A stretch of 37,172 bases of DNA from Burkholderiaceae bacterium (lineage in GTDB: Bacteria > Pseudomonadota > Gammaproteobacteria > Burkholderiales > Burkholderiaceae): positions 1 through 37,172 of the forward strand of contig CANFWB010000014.1 of the NCBI GenBank assembly GCA_947450605.1. The letters are read 5' to 3'. A model generated the notes under the pieces. It ran no database searches and was not told the origin of the DNA. It was given only the letters and a program-made list of their open reading frames with translations. Below are positions 25,012 through 35,363 of this stretch, in pieces; position 1 is the stretch's first letter, and every line of letters begins with the position of its first letter. The translations under genes and the position numbers were made by a program.

Positions 25012-26377
25012 AACCCCTATTTACCAACAACGCCGAGTCGAACTGGCAAAACTGATCTGCGCCAAAACGGGCGGTGGCGTTGCGATCATCACTACAGCGC
25101 CTGAGACGGCTCGCAATCGAGATAGTGAGTTTCCATACCGTCATGACAGTGATTTTTTCTACCTCACTGGTTTTGAAGAGCCGGGTGCAACCCTGGTTCT
25201 GAAAATCTCAGGGTCGAGTTCACACCCCCAATTGGAATCTCATCTGTTCTGCAGGCCTAAGGATGCAGAGCGTGAGATTTGGGATGGTATTCGCTTGGGG
25301 CCAGAAGCAGCACCTGAGGCGTTAGGCGTGGAATATGCTCACAGCAATCATGAGCTTGATAACAAACTGAGTGAGTTATTGGCAGATCAAGATGCGGTCT
25401 ACGTTCGTCTTTCCGAAAGTGCTGAAGCAGATCGTCGCTTACGTCATTGGATGAAGCAAGTCCGAGGCCAAGCCCGTGCTGGCATCAACCCACCTTCCGA
25501 GCTTCACGATATTGAGAGTTTGATTCATGAAATGCGTCTCTTTAAAGATGCGCATGAAATTGACATCATGCGTCGTGCTGCAGCCATTTCTGCACGCGCC
25601 CACATCCGCGCCATGCAAGCCTGCAAACCCGGACTGCGTGAATATCAGCTTGAAGCAGAATTACTTCATGAGTTCCGCTATAGCGGTGCGCAAAGTGTTG
25701 CCTATAACAGTATTGTTGCTGGCGGTGCCAACTCTTGTATTTTGCATTACCGCGCCAGCGATGCGGAACTTCGCAGCGGCGAACTTTGCCTCATCGACGC
25801 TGGCTGTGAATTGGATGGCTATGCCTCCGATATCACTCGCACCTTCCCGGTCAATGGCCAATTTTCTGGACCGCAACGTGCCTTGTATGACATTACGCTA
25901 GCTTCACAAGAAGCGGCTGTTGCCGCAACCAAGCCAGGCAATACCTTCATGCAGCCACATGAAGCGGCGCTCAAAGTGCTAACCCAAGGCCTCCTTGATG
26001 AAAAGCTGCTCAAGCTATCCGAATTGGGCTCTCTAGAAAATGCTATTGAGACCGGTGCCTACCGTCGTTTCTATATGCACCGAACCTCACACTGGCTGGG
26101 TATGGATGTGCACGATGTTGGCTCGTATCGCGAGCCCCTCGCCACAGAAAAAGTGTCTTTAGAAGAAAAGCCATGGCGTGTACTGAAGACAGGCATGGTT
26201 CTCACCATTGAGCCGGGCTTATATGTCCGCCCCGCAGAGGACATTGATAAAGCCTTTTGGAATATCGGCATCCGCATTGAAGACGATGCAGTAGTCAATG
26301 ATGCAGGCTGTGAATTAATCTCTCGTGGCGTACCAGTGAAAGCCGATGAAATCGAAGCACTGATGAAAAATAATTAG
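24995..26377 (+). CDS. pepP: Xaa-Pro aminopeptidase PepP
   Basis: A 460-residue M24 metallopeptidase with an N-terminal creatinase-like domain (about 1-175) and a pita-bread catalytic domain. All five metal ligands are visible: D268, D279, H366, E406 and E429 (in LIDAG, ASDITRTF, TSHWLG, TIEPGLY and IRIEDD). It removes N-terminal residues preceding proline in the cytosol. Either ATG 24995 or 25004 could be the start, both inside the murU 3' end; homologues fit 25004 about equally well. It is followed by ubiH, the same order as the pepP-ubiH pair in E. coli. Confidence 0.95.
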   Translation: MQRMNKTPIYQQRRVELAKLICAKTGGGVAIITTAPETARNRDSEFPYRHDSDFFYLTGFEEPGATLVLKISGSSSHPQLESHLFCRPKDAEREIWDGIRLGPEAAPEALGVEYAHSNHELDNKLSELLADQDAVYVRLSESAEADRRLRHWMKQVRGQARAGINPPSELHDIESLIHEMRLFKDAHEIDIMRRAAAISARAHIRAMQACKPGLREYQLEAELLHEFRYSGAQSVAYNSIVAGGANSCILHYRASDAELRSGELCLIDAGCELDGYASDITRTFPVNGQFSGPQRALYDITLASQEAAVAATKPGNTFMQPHEAALKVLTQGLLDEKLLKLSELGSLENAIETGAYRRFYMHRTSHWLGMDVHDVGSYREPLATEKVSLEEKPWRVLKTGMVLTIEPGLYVRPAEDIDKAFWNIGIRIEDDAVVNDAGCELISRGVPVKADEIEALMKNN

Positions 26378-26405
26378 CACTCTACTGAGTAAAAAATTAC
26401 CAAAC

Positions 26406-27563
26406 ATGCAAGCAGAAAACGTTGATATTGTGATTCAGGGCGGTGGGCCAGTCGGCCTCGCCTGTGCTGCGTGGTGCCTGCAAAAATTCCCAGAGGCAAA
26501 GATTGCATTACTAGACCGCAACCCTATTAGCGATGAGGACCTAGCGGCTGCAGATAGCAGAGGCATTGCCCTATCACATGGTAGTAAGTTGTTGCTAGAT
26601 ACGATCAATGCCTGGCCGAATGAATGTGCCGATATTCATCGAGTGCATGTGTCTCAAGCAGGTCGCTTTGGTCGGGCACTCATGACTCGCGAAGAGTTGA
26701 AACAAGATGCACTGGGTCATATTATTCGCTATCGCGACATCCATCTGACTCTGCGCAAAGCCTTACGGGCGATTCAAGTGCAAAGCCCCAACTTTGCCTG
26801 GCACCATATTGATACCCACACGGAGATTGAAAATATTCAAGCCAAATGTATCGTGCACGCTGAGGGTGGGCTATTTAAAACACAGGATTGGATCGAATCA
26901 GGTCGAGACTATGAGCAATCTGCATTGGTAGGCTTAGTTGAAGTTGAAAATGCAGCACCTTATCAGGCGTGGGAACGCTTTACTTCTGAAGGTCCATTAG
27001 CGGTTTTGCCAAGCCACTATGGCCCCAATATCCTGAACCTCATTTGGTGTGGATCTCCAGCCTCTTCACAAGCTCGCTTAGGGCTAAGTGATGTGGATTT
27101 CTTAAAAAGCTTACAAGCCGAGTTTGGCTCGCGCATTGGACAATTTCTGAAAATCCAAGATCGCCGTCTTTACGAGCTAGGACTCAATTACCGCAAAGAA
27201 ATTACCCAAGGCAATGAGGTTTGGATTGGCAATGCCGCTCAGACTCTGCACCCCGTTGCAGGGCAAGGCCTTAATCTCGGATTAAGGGATGCTTATCTCC
27301 TGGCTGAAAAACTCACCGCACTTTTTTCCAAGCCTGAAGATCAAAAAACTGCCACATCGATTGAGACAACATTGCAGGACTATGCGCTTAGTCGCAGAGC
27401 CGACCGGACCGCCACCATCGGCCTCACCGACTTCATGGCTAGAATCTTCACATCGAATCTACTTCCCATTGTGATTGCTCGAGGATTGGCTTTATCAGCC
27501 CTCCAGTGGCTCCCCCCAGTCAAGACAGCCTTAGCACGCCAGATGATGTTTGGTAGGCGCTAA
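26406..27563 (+). CDS. ubiH: FAD-dependent ubiquinone-biosynthesis hydroxylase (UbiH/COQ6 family)
   Basis: A 385-residue flavin monooxygenase. GGGPVGLACA at 12-21 binds the FAD dinucleotide, and NAAQTLHPVAGQGLNLGLRD near 275-295 is the conserved UbiH/UbiF/COQ6 ring-hydroxylation signature. It hydroxylates the ubiquinone ring. Which of the three positions it acts on cannot be told from sequence; UbiH is named from its place after pepP. A small hairpin at 27623-27637 may end its transcript. Confidence 0.86.
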   Translation: MQAENVDIVIQGGGPVGLACAAWCLQKFPEAKIALLDRNPISDEDLAAADSRGIALSHGSKLLLDTINAWPNECADIHRVHVSQAGRFGRALMTREELKQDALGHIIRYRDIHLTLRKALRAIQVQSPNFAWHHIDTHTEIENIQAKCIVHAEGGLFKTQDWIESGRDYEQSALVGLVEVENAAPYQAWERFTSEGPLAVLPSHYGPNILNLIWCGSPASSQARLGLSDVDFLKSLQAEFGSRIGQFLKIQDRRLYELGLNYRKEITQGNEVWIGNAAQTLHPVAGQGLNLGLRDAYLLAEKLTALFSKPEDQKTATSIETTLQDYALSRRADRTATIGLTDFMARIFTSNLLPIVIARGLALSALQWLPPVKTALARQMMFGRR

Positions 27564-27622
27564 GACGCTTAAATAGCCTCCAAAATACAAGTCTTTCCAG
27601 TTTGATCTAAATCACAGAATGT

Positions 27623-27637
27623 GCCTATTTTTTAGGC
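27623..27637 (+). terminator. Weak hairpin after ubiH
   Basis: GCCTA and TAGGC form a perfect 5-bp stem with a five-T loop, followed by AGTTTT. The stem is short and the T-run poor, so it is a weak terminator candidate at best. The rest of the 144-base gap to dusB holds TGcTAAAGT (27655-27663), a possible extended -10 box for the dusB-fis operon. Confidence 0.3.
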
Positions 27638-27707
27638 AGTTTTGGGCTTGATTGTGCTAAAGTGACACCCTTTCCCAAACACAAGACATTCTCCAAATCC
27701 CAGCCCA

Positions 27708-28730
27708 ATGCAAATGAAGATTGGCCAGCACCTTCTCGCAAATAGATTATTTGTTGCCCCCATGGCTGGGGTAACGGATCGCCCATTTCGACAGCTTTGT
27801 AAAAAGCTGGGGGCTGGTTACGCCGTCTCTGAAATGGTTGCTTCAAATGCCTTGCTGTGGAAGAGTGAAAAAACCCAGCGTCGGGCCAACCACCAGGGTG
27901 AATTTAAGCCCATCGCAGTCCAAATCGCTGGCGCCGATCCAAGGATGATGGCCGCAGCAGCCAAACTCAATGTCGATCACGGCGCTCAGATCATCGATAT
28001 TAATATGGGCTGCCCAGCTAAAAAGGTATGCAATGTTGCAGCTGGCTCAGCACTGTTAAGGGACGAGCCCTTGGTGCAGCAAATTTTAGAGGCAGTCGTT
28101 CAAGCCGTAGGTGTGGGACCTGATGCTGTTCCGGTAACACTCAAGATCCGTACGGGTTGGGACCGCGAACATAAAAATGCCATCGATATCGCGCGCCTCG
28201 CAGAAAAATCTGGCATATCGATGCTGACAGTACACGGTCGCACTAGAGCCGATCTGTATCACGGTGAGGCTGAGTACGAAACCATTACCGCCGTAAAAAA
28301 TAGTGTTGCTATTCCCGTGGTCGCCAATGGCGATATCCATACCCCAGAAAAAGCAGAATTTGTTTTAAAGGAAACTGGTGCTGACGCCATCATGATTGGT
28401 CGCGCAGCTCAAGGACGCCCTTGGATTTTTCGAGAGATTCATCATTTTCTAGAAACAGGTGGAAAATTACCGACACCACAGATCAATGAGATTCAGGACA
28501 TCATGAATACCCATCTCATGGATCACTATGAATTCTATGGCGAATATATTGGCTTACGTACGGCGCGTAAGCACATTGGCTGGTATTGCAAGGGCTTACG
28601 TGAATCCCATGCATTTCGCCAAAGAATGAATACCGCCGACGATTGCAAAACCCAACTACAAATGGTGAATGATTTTTTTGATGAAATGAAATCCCATTCA
28701 GATCGTTTGTTATTTTTAGAAGCAGCCTAA
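27708..28730 (+). CDS. dusB: tRNA-dihydrouridine synthase DusB
   Basis: A 340-residue FMN enzyme with a TIM-barrel domain. VAPMAGVTDRPFRQLC near the N-terminus and NMGCPAKKVCN with catalytic C102 identify it. NGDIHTPE and MIGRAAQGRPWIF are the conserved FMN-phosphate-binding segments. It reduces uridines in the tRNA D-loop to dihydrouridine. ATG 27714 is an alternative start. The fis gene follows by 28 bases, the dusB-fis pairing found widely in proteobacteria and supporting DusB over DusA or DusC. Confidence 0.95.
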   Translation: MQMKIGQHLLANRLFVAPMAGVTDRPFRQLCKKLGAGYAVSEMVASNALLWKSEKTQRRANHQGEFKPIAVQIAGADPRMMAAAAKLNVDHGAQIIDINMGCPAKKVCNVAAGSALLRDEPLVQQILEAVVQAVGVGPDAVPVTLKIRTGWDREHKNAIDIARLAEKSGISMLTVHGRTRADLYHGEAEYETITAVKNSVAIPVVANGDIHTPEKAEFVLKETGADAIMIGRAAQGRPWIFREIHHFLETGGKLPTPQINEIQDIMNTHLMDHYEFYGEYIGLRTARKHIGWYCKGLRESHAFRQRMNTADDCKTQLQMVNDFFDEMKSHSDRLLFLEAA

Positions 28731-28758
28731 ATGTAGTTTTTAGTTATTTTATTTATCT

Positions 28759-28998
28759 ATGACCAATAAGCACCCCATCACCGAATGCATTGAGACTCAG
28801 CTACAACAGTATCTGGATGACCTCAAAGGAACACCACCATCTGACTTGTATCAAATGGTTCTGGCGGTAGTTGAAAAACCGATGCTGGAATTAGTACTAC
28901 AGCATGCCAAACAAAACCAATCTTTGGCAGCACAGTACCTTGGCATCAACCGAAACACACTTCACAAGAAGTTGGTCGAACACCAACTTCTGAAATAA
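28759..28998 (+). CDS. fis: Fis-type nucleoid-associated DNA-binding protein
   Basis: A 79-residue protein whose C-terminal half is the Fis helix-turn-helix: LELVLQHAKQNQSLAAQYLG followed by INRNTLHKKL. It is shorter than the 98-residue E. coli protein, lacking most of the N-terminal arm that contacts Hin/Gin-type recombinases, as usual in Burkholderiales. It bends DNA and tunes stable-RNA promoters. It is transcribed with dusB. Confidence 0.93.
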   Translation: MTNKHPITECIETQLQQYLDDLKGTPPSDLYQMVLAVVEKPMLELVLQHAKQNQSLAAQYLGINRNTLHKKLVEHQLLK

Positions 28999-29046
28999 GT
29001 CAGACCTCAATACCCCATTCTTGATTAATTACACCTTCCGAAAAAT

Positions 29047-30627
29047 ATGATCCGCACAGCCCTACTCTCTGTTTCCGATAAAAATGGCATCGTGCCCTTT
29101 GCTAAAGCCCTGCATGAGCAAGGCGTTAAGTTAATCTCTACTGGCGGAACTGCGAAGCTCCTCGCTGAAAACAACTTGCCTGTAATGGAGGTCTCCTCAT
29201 TAACCCAGTTTCCAGAGATGCTGGATGGTCGCGTAAAAACATTGCATCCCATGGTGCATGGTGGCTTGTTAGCTCGCCGTGATTTTCCTGAGCACATGGC
29301 TGCCTTAAAAGAGCATGGCATTGATACCATCGATATGCTCGTCATTAATCTTTACCCTTTCAATGAAACGGTTGCCAAAGCAGATTGCTCATTTGAAGAT
29401 GCAGTAGAGAACATCGATATTGGCGGCCCAGCCATGTTGCGTGCTGCGGCTAAGAATCATCAAGATGTCACTGTGCTGATCTCCCCGGAAGATTACGCAC
29501 CAGTGTTAGATGAGATGAAAGCCCATCAGAATGTGGTTTCTTATAAAACCAATTTAGGTCTAGCTAAAAAAGTATTTGCGCATACCGCTCAATACGATGG
29601 TGCAATTGCCAACTATTTGTCCGCATTAGGTGATGACTTAGATCACAAAGCGCGTTCCCCTTATCCAGAAACTCTGCACCTGGCATTCGAAAAAGTACAA
29701 GAGATGCGTTACGGTGAGAACCCGCACCAATCGGCAGCTTTCTACAAAGATATCTATCCAGTCGATGGTGCGCTTGCTAATTACAAACAATTACAAGGCA
29801 AAGAGCTTTCGTATAACAATATCGCTGATGCTGATTCTGCTTGGGAATGCGTCAAGAGCTTTACTGGTAATGTTGGTGGTGCTGCAGCCTGCGTGATCAT
29901 CAAGCATGCCAACCCTTGTGGTGTAGCAGTAGCTGCTAATGCACTTGAGGCATACCAAAAAGCCTTTAAAACCGATCCAAGCTCAGCATTCGGCGGCATC
30001 ATTGCCTTCAATGTGCCATGTGATGGCGCGGCAGCGGAAGCCATCTCTAAGCAATTTGTAGAGGTGTTAATTGCCCCAAGCTTTAGCGATGAAGCTAAGG
30101 CAATCTTTGCGGCCAAGCAAAATGTACGTCTTTTAGAGATACCACTAGGCACCGCATTTAATACCTTTGATTTCAAACGCGTTGGTGGTGGCTTGTTGGT
30201 TCAGTCTCCTGATGCGAAGAACGTGCTAGAAACAGAAATGCGTGTTGTCAGTAAGCGTCTGCCAACTACCAGCGAAATGCATGACATGATGTTTGCATGG
30301 CGCGTAGCGAAGTTTGTCAAATCCAATGCGATCGTATATTGCGCTAATGGCATGACCCTCGGAATCGGTGCAGGACAAATGAGTCGCGTGGACTCCGCCC
30401 GCATGGCCAGCATCAAAGCCGAGAATGCCGGTTTAAGCCTTAAAGGCTCCGCAGTAGCGAGTGATGCCTTCTTCCCATTCCGCGATGGTTTAGATGTAGT
30501 GGTGAATGGCGGCGCAAGCTGCGCCATTCAACCTGGTGGCAGCATGCGTGATGACGAAATTATTGCCGCAGCTAATGAGCATGGCATTGCCATGATCTTT
30601 ACTGGCACACGTCACTTCCGTCACTAA
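29047..30627 (+). CDS. purH: Bifunctional AICAR transformylase / IMP cyclohydrolase PurH
   Basis: A 526-residue, full-length PurH. The N-terminal MGS-like IMP cyclohydrolase domain (about 1-150) opens with [13 protein letters not shown]. The transformylase domain follows with [14 protein letters not shown] and the catalytic [10 protein letters not shown] near residue 283. It performs the last two steps of IMP synthesis using 10-formyl-tetrahydrofolate. It lies 48 bases after fis. No purine riboswitch is visible in that short gap, and no PurR site was recognised. Confidence 0.97.
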   Translation: MIRTALLSVSDKNGIVPFAKALHEQGVKLISTGGTAKLLAENNLPVMEVSSLTQFPEMLDGRVKTLHPMVHGGLLARRDFPEHMAALKEHGIDTIDMLVINLYPFNETVAKADCSFEDAVENIDIGGPAMLRAAAKNHQDVTVLISPEDYAPVLDEMKAHQNVVSYKTNLGLAKKVFAHTAQYDGAIANYLSALGDDLDHKARSPYPETLHLAFEKVQEMRYGENPHQSAAFYKDIYPVDGALANYKQLQGKELSYNNIADADSAWECVKSFTGNVGGAAACVIIKHANPCGVAVAANALEAYQKAFKTDPSSAFGGIIAFNVPCDGAAAEAISKQFVEVLIAPSFSDEAKAIFAAKQNVRLLEIPLGTAFNTFDFKRVGGGLLVQSPDAKNVLETEMRVVSKRLPTTSEMHDMMFAWRVAKFVKSNAIVYCANGMTLGIGAGQMSRVDSARMASIKAENAGLSLKGSAVASDAFFPFRDGLDVVVNGGASCAIQPGGSMRDDEIIAAANEHGIAMIFTGTRHFRH

Positions 30628-30660
30628 GCAATTTAAAAAGACAGAAACAAAAAAGTACTC

Positions 30661-31179
30661 ATGCGCTGGATAGGTATCGACCCTGGTCTACGAACAACGG
30701 GATTTGGTGTTATCGATGTTGATGGGCAAAAACTGACTTACATCGCTTCTGGGACGATTGAGAGCGGTGATCCAGCCCAGGGGCTGCCCGAGCGCTTGGG
30801 TATCTTATATGCGGGTATCAAAGAGGTTTTGGAAACTTATCATCCAGAGCAGGCAGCCATTGAGGAAGTATTTCTGAATGTAAACCCCCGTTCTACCCTG
30901 ATGTTAGGTCAAGCTCGAGGCGCAGTCATTGCAGCGTTAGTCTCAGAAAAACTTCCCGTAGCTGAATACAGCGCACTCAGAGTCAAGCAATCTATCGTAG
31001 GCACAGGGCGAGCTACCAAGCCCCAAGTTCAAGAAATGGTGAAACGCTTGCTTCGCTTAAACCGCGCCCCCGGGACTGACGCATCAGATGCTTTGGGAGT
31101 GGCTATCTGCGCTGCTCACCACGCTCAAATCCCAAAAGCAATTACTGCAGCGTTAGCGCCTAAGAAACGCAGCAAGTAA
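30661..31179 (+). CDS. ruvC: Holliday junction resolvase RuvC
   Basis: A 172-residue RNase H-fold nuclease with the four acidic catalytic residues in place: D7 (GIDPGL), E68 (AAIEEV), D140 and D143 (TDASDALG). It makes symmetric cuts in Holliday junctions on RuvAB. It follows purH by 33 bases and precedes ruvA by 49. No LexA box was recognised upstream. Confidence 0.97.
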   Translation: MRWIGIDPGLRTTGFGVIDVDGQKLTYIASGTIESGDPAQGLPERLGILYAGIKEVLETYHPEQAAIEEVFLNVNPRSTLMLGQARGAVIAALVSEKLPVAEYSALRVKQSIVGTGRATKPQVQEMVKRLLRLNRAPGTDASDALGVAICAAHHAQIPKAITAALAPKKRSK

Positions 31180-31228
31180 GACTTCAAAGCAATCGGCAGC
31201 AATAATACAAACAGGTTAAGATCTTTAC

Positions 31229-31810
31229 ATGATTGGTCGCATTCAAGGCATTCTCGTTTCAGTTCATCCACCTCGACTCTTGGTGGATTGCCAAGGCGTT
31301 GGTTATGAGATCGATGTGCCGATGAGTACTCTGTATCAGTTACCAGAGATCAATCAAAAGATTACTCTGCTAACGCATTTCCAAGTACGGGAAGATGCAC
31401 AGCAACTCTTTGGCTTTGCCACTGAAACTGAACGTGAAGCATTTAGACAGTTAATTAAGATCAGTGGCGTAGGCTCTCGCACTGCACTAGCCGTGCTCTC
31501 TGGCATGAGTGTTAATGAATTAGCTCAAGCCATTGCTATGCAAGAAGCCGGGCGTCTGACTCAAGTCCCTGGTATTGGAAAAAAGACTGCTGAGCGGCTT
31601 TGCTTGGAGCTCAAAGGTAAGCTAGCTCCGGATTTAGGAATTACTGGTGGCAAGCCTCAGGCTATTGAAGCAAGCAGCGAAGTGTTACAAGCACTCTTGG
31701 CCCTAGGCTATTCAGAAAAAGAGGCGCATCTGGCTCTGAAGCAAATTCCACCTGACACCTCCGTGTCGGATGGTATTCGAATGGGTTTGAAATACCTCTC
31801 GAAATCTTAA
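31229..31810 (+). CDS. ruvA: Holliday junction branch migration protein RuvA
   Basis: A 193-residue protein with the OB-fold N-terminal domain (about 1-65), two helix-hairpin-helix motifs (around [16 protein letters not shown] and [14 protein letters not shown]) and a C-terminal RuvB-binding domain (about 145-193). It binds the four-way junction as a tetramer and loads RuvB. It precedes ruvB by 18 bases. Confidence 0.97.
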   Translation: MIGRIQGILVSVHPPRLLVDCQGVGYEIDVPMSTLYQLPEINQKITLLTHFQVREDAQQLFGFATETEREAFRQLIKISGVGSRTALAVLSGMSVNELAQAIAMQEAGRLTQVPGIGKKTAERLCLELKGKLAPDLGITGGKPQAIEASSEVLQALLALGYSEKEAHLALKQIPPDTSVSDGIRMGLKYLSKS

Positions 31811-31828
31811 AACCACTACACTGGTAGC

Positions 31829-32896
31829 ATGGCAATCCATACCGAAGACCTCAGCGCTATTCCCGAAGATTTACCGGAGGGTAATGACCGCATTGTAAGT
31901 GGTGCAGCTGGCAATTCTGAAGCCGTCTTCGAAAGAGCCTTGCGTCCAAAGCAACTAGATGAGTATGTTGGTCAAACTAAGGCCCGAGCCCAATTAGAGA
32001 TCTTCATTAGTGCAACCAGAGCAAGACAGGAAGCACTGGATCACGTCTTACTCTTTGGCCCTCCTGGACTTGGTAAAACTACCTTGGCACACATTATTGC
32101 CAGAGAGCTGGGCGTGAATTTACGTCAAACCAGCGGCCCAGTTCTAGATAGGCCTGGTGATCTTGCTGCGTTGCTGACCAATTTAGAAGCCAACGATGTG
32201 CTCTTTATTGATGAGATTCATCGCCTCTCTCCAGTTGTAGAAGAAATCCTCTATCCCGCACTGGAGGATTACAGCCTAGACATCATGATTGGCGAAGGTC
32301 CAGCTGCACGTAGTGTCAAGATTGATCTCAAGCCCTTTACATTGATCGGCGCCACCACCCGCGCGGGCATGCTCACCAATCCACTACGAGATCGCTTTGG
32401 CATCGTGGCAAGACTCGAGTTCTACACTACGGAAGAACTCACCAAAATTATCGCGCGCTCAGCCAGCTTGTTAAAGGCAAACATTGATCCAGAAGGCTCA
32501 GTAGAGATTGCAAAGCGTGCACGCGGCACTCCGCGTATTGCCAATCGCCTGCTTCGTCGTGTACGAGACTATGCTGAAGTGAAAGGCACGGGCACCATCA
32601 CTAAAGCCATGGCGGATGCTGCACTCAAGATGCTAGATGTAGATCCTAGTGGCTTTGATGTGATGGATAGAAAATTATTGGAAGCTATCTTGCATAAGTT
32701 CGATGGTGGCCCAGTTGGTATTGATAACTTGGCAGCAGCTATCGGCGAAGAGCGCGACACCATTGAAGATGTCTTGGAGCCCTACTTAATTCAGCAGGGT
32801 TACTTACAGAGAACCTCTCGCGGAAGAGTGGCAACTAGACAAGCTTATGAGCATTTTGGGCTAACACCGCCTAATGGAAATACTAGCCCAGACTAA
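31829..32896 (+). CDS. ruvB: Holliday junction helicase RuvB
   Basis: A 355-residue AAA+ motor. Walker A GPPGLGKT lies at 77-84, Walker B FIDEIH at 126-131, sensor I in GATTRAG, and the arginine finger region in NPLRDRFG. A winged-helix DNA-binding domain occupies the C-terminus (RTSRGRVAT). It drives branch migration with RuvA. No clear ribosome-binding site precedes the ATG; TACACT lies six bases upstream but has no -35 partner, so coupling to ruvA is likelier. It ends 3 bases from the convergent tyrS. Confidence 0.97.
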   Translation: MAIHTEDLSAIPEDLPEGNDRIVSGAAGNSEAVFERALRPKQLDEYVGQTKARAQLEIFISATRARQEALDHVLLFGPPGLGKTTLAHIIARELGVNLRQTSGPVLDRPGDLAALLTNLEANDVLFIDEIHRLSPVVEEILYPALEDYSLDIMIGEGPAARSVKIDLKPFTLIGATTRAGMLTNPLRDRFGIVARLEFYTTEELTKIIARSASLLKANIDPEGSVEIAKRARGTPRIANRLLRRVRDYAEVKGTGTITKAMADAALKMLDVDPSGFDVMDRKLLEAILHKFDGGPVGIDNLAAAIGEERDTIEDVLEPYLIQQGYLQRTSRGRVATRQAYEHFGLTPPNGNTSPD

Positions 32897-32899
32897 GAT

Positions 32900-34132
32900 T
32901 TAACTCAGCGTTACCTTGGCAAACTTACGCTTGCCCACTTGCACTACGTAAGTACCGGCCTCAACTTTCACTTGCTTGTCAGCAACTGTTGCGCCATCTA
33001 TCTTCACACCATTTTGCTCAATGTTGCGCATGGCTTCGGATGTCGATGGGGCAAGACCCGCAGCCTTCAGAAGATTAGCAATGGCCATTGGAGCACCACT
33101 GAGATTTACTTCTGGAATCTCGTCAGGCACACCGCCTTTAGCGCGGTGGTTAAAGTCTTCCAATGCTTTCTCAGCAGCTTCTTGTGAATGGAAGCGCGCT
33201 ACGATTTCTTGACCAAGCAGTACTTTGCAATCGCGTGGGTTACGGCCAGCAGCAACTTCCTGCTTCATTAAATCAATCTCCGCCATGGGGCGGAATGACA
33301 GTAATGTAAAGTAATCCCACATCAAATCATCAGAGATGCTCATGAGTTTGCCGAACATATCGCTAGCAGGCTCGCTGATGCCAATGTAATTGCCTTTGGA
33401 CTTACTCATCTTGTCCACACCATCCAAGCCGACCAAGAGTGGCATTGTCAAAATACATTGCGGCTCTTGACCATACTCACGTTGGAGCTCACGGCCAACT
33501 AATAAATTGAATTTCTGATCAGTACCGCCGAGCTCTAAGTCACTCTTCAAGGCAACAGAGTCGTAACCTTGCATCAAAGGATATAAAAACTCGTGTACCG
33601 AAATCGGCACGCCACTACGGTAACGCTTAGTAAAGTCATCGCGCTCCAACATTTGGGCTACGGTGTATCTAGCAGCCAACTGAATCATGCCGCGCGCACC
33701 AAGTGGATCGCACCATTCACTGTTGTAACGAACTTCAGTTTTAGCTGGATCCAGAACCATGCTCGCTTGACGATAGTAGGTCTGAGCATTGATAGCGATT
33801 TCTTCTGCGGTCAATGGCGGGCGTGTAGCATTCCGTCCAGAGGGATCACCAATCATGCTGGTGAAGTCACCAATGAGGAAAATGACCGTATGCCCTAAAT
33901 CTTGCAACTGACGTAATTTATTCAGAACAACAGTATGTCCCAAATGAATATCGGGCGCAGTAGGATCTAAACCCAACTTAATCCGCAACGGAGTACCGGT
34001 AGCCTGACTTTTGGCTAGTTTCTGAATCCAATCAGCCTCAACCAATAGTTCATCACAACCCCTTTTGGTTACTTCAAGGGCTGCAAAAACTTCAGGAGTT
34101 AGTGGATATTTTTGTTCTGGTTTCGCCGGCAT
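32900..34132 (-). CDS. tyrS: Tyrosine-tRNA ligase
   Basis: A 410-residue class I synthetase. HLGHT at 63-67 is the HIGH-like motif and KMSKS near residue 242 the second ATP-binding motif. A C-terminal S4 domain (about 345-410) binds tRNA. The length and KMSKS form suggest the TyrZ-like class rather than the E. coli TyrS type, but this is an estimate by eye. It faces ruvB tail to tail and is divergent from anmK. No T-box leader is visible in the 88-base gap upstream. Confidence 0.95.
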   Translation of the reverse strand: MPAKPEQKYPLTPEVFAALEVTKRGCDELLVEADWIQKLAKSQATGTPLRIKLGLDPTAPDIHLGHTVVLNKLRQLQDLGHTVIFLIGDFTSMIGDPSGRNATRPPLTAEEIAINAQTYYRQASMVLDPAKTEVRYNSEWCDPLGARGMIQLAARYTVAQMLERDDFTKRYRSGVPISVHEFLYPLMQGYDSVALKSDLELGGTDQKFNLLVGRELQREYGQEPQCILTMPLLVGLDGVDKMSKSKGNYIGISEPASDMFGKLMSISDDLMWDYFTLLSFRPMAEIDLMKQEVAAGRNPRDCKVLLGQEIVARFHSQEAAEKALEDFNHRAKGGVPDEIPEVNLSGAPMAIANLLKAAGLAPSTSEAMRNIEQNGVKIDGATVADKQVKVEAGTYVVQVGKRKFAKVTLS

Positions 34133-34220
34133 GCTGATTTGGTGAGCTGATTCAGTTAAATTAGTATTAGATTGCTAAAGCATAATTGTCGCATTCCTGA
34201 GAACAAAGTCCCGATACCGC

Positions 34221-35351
34221 ATGAATACGCCCCATTCCCTCTATATTGGCTTGATGTCTGGCACCAGCCTAGACGGGATTGATGCCGTGCTAGCGAAGAT
34301 TGAGTCTGGCGGAGCGGTCAGCCTGTTGGGGGCTGTAAGCAGACCCTTCACGCCTGAGCTACGCAAAGCTCTTCTAGACCTCCAATCCCCAGGGCCCAAT
34401 GAACTCCACCGGGAAAAGCAGGCAGGCAATGCCCTGGCCATAGAGTATGCAGAGGCTGTGCAGAGCTTACTCACCCAGAAGAATTTGAATGCTACCGATA
34501 TCAGTGCGATTGGCGCCCACGGTCAAACCATTCGCCATCAGGCTGGTCTTGCTCATCATCTTGCGTACACCCATCAAACCCTCAATCCAGCCTTATTGGC
34601 AGAACTCACTGACATTGATGTGATTGCCGACTTTAGAAGTCGCGACCTGGCGGCAGGTGGTCATGGTGCACCATTGGTACCAGCGTTTCATGCGCAGCAA
34701 TTTGCCTCAAATAAAGATGTCGCCGTTCTCAATTTGGGTGGCATCGCCAATCTCACCCTTCTCCCTAAAAATGGGGAAATAAAAGGGTTTGATTGTGGCC
34801 CCGGAAATATGCTGATGGATGCCTGGATCGCAGATCAGCAAGGCCACACTTTTGATCACGATGGAACTTGGGCATCGCAAGGCCAAGTCAATCAATCACT
34901 TCTCTCAAAAATGTTGGCCGACCCCTTCTTTTCCAAGGCGCCACCAAAAAGTACCGGGCGTGATGATTTTCATCTGAAGTGGCTAGTGGAACAAATTGAT
35001 GTTGAGAACATCAATGCGGAAGATGTTCAGGCAACCTTGCTTCACCTGACGGCACACTCAGCACTACAAGCACTAGAGCGACATGCTCCGCAAGCCCAAA
35101 TACTCATCGTGTGTGGTGGTGGTGCGCGCAATACGGCACTAATGAATTTATTAAAAGCGAGTACCCAGGCGGTATTTAAAAACCCCTTGGAGATCGTGAC
35201 AAGCGATGCGCTAGGGCTAGATCCACAGCTAGTAGAGGGCCTCGCCTTTGCTTGGCTTGCTTGGGCTTATAAAGAAAAACGGCCAGCAAATTTGCCGGCC
35301 GTTACGGGAGCGAAGGGTCCTAGAATTCTAGGCGCCTGCTATCCAGCATAG
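34221..35351 (+). CDS. anmK: Anhydro-N-acetylmuramic acid kinase AnmK
   Basis: A 376-residue sugar kinase of the actin-like fold. GLMSGTSLDGIDAVL near the N-terminus is the family ATP-binding signature, and LNLGGIANLTLLP and FDCGPGNMLMD follow. AnmK opens and phosphorylates anhydroMurNAc from cell-wall turnover, giving MurNAc-6-phosphate. In species using the AmgK-MurU route, MupP then removes the phosphate so AmgK can act; mupP is not in this window. Near its end the coding sequence contains a large inverted repeat that works as a terminator on the other strand. Confidence 0.95.
   Translation: MNTPHSLYIGLMSGTSLDGIDAVLAKIESGGAVSLLGAVSRPFTPELRKALLDLQSPGPNELHREKQAGNALAIEYAEAVQSLLTQKNLNATDISAIGAHGQTIRHQAGLAHHLAYTHQTLNPALLAELTDIDVIADFRSRDLAAGGHGAPLVPAFHAQQFASNKDVAVLNLGGIANLTLLPKNGEIKGFDCGPGNMLMDAWIADQQGHTFDHDGTWASQGQVNQSLLSKMLADPFFSKAPPKSTGRDDFHLKWLVEQIDVENINAEDVQATLLHLTAHSALQALERHAPQAQILIVCGGGARNTALMNLLKASTQAVFKNPLEIVTSDALGLDPQLVEGLAFAWLAWAYKEKRPANLPAVTGAKGPRILGACYPA
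35271..35303 (-). terminator. Intrinsic erpA terminator inside the anmK coding sequence
   Basis: Read on the minus strand, AACGGCC pairs with GGCCGTT and GCAAA with TTTGC (35278-35303), giving a 13-bp stem with one mismatch, followed by TTTTTCTTT (35279-35271). This is the classic intrinsic terminator form, placed about 60 bases after the erpA stop. The same bases encode AnmK residues near 353-361. Confidence 0.88.
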
Positions 35352-35363
35352 TTTTTAAATTAC

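Noticed and set aside
28999-29046. Purine riboswitch or regulatory leader before purH
   Set aside because: The gap is only 48 bases and shows no aptamer-like helices.
31817-31831. Leaderless promoter before ruvB (TACACT six bases before the ATG)
   Set aside because: No -35 partner at acceptable spacing and ruvA ends only 18 bases upstream, so coupling explains the start better.
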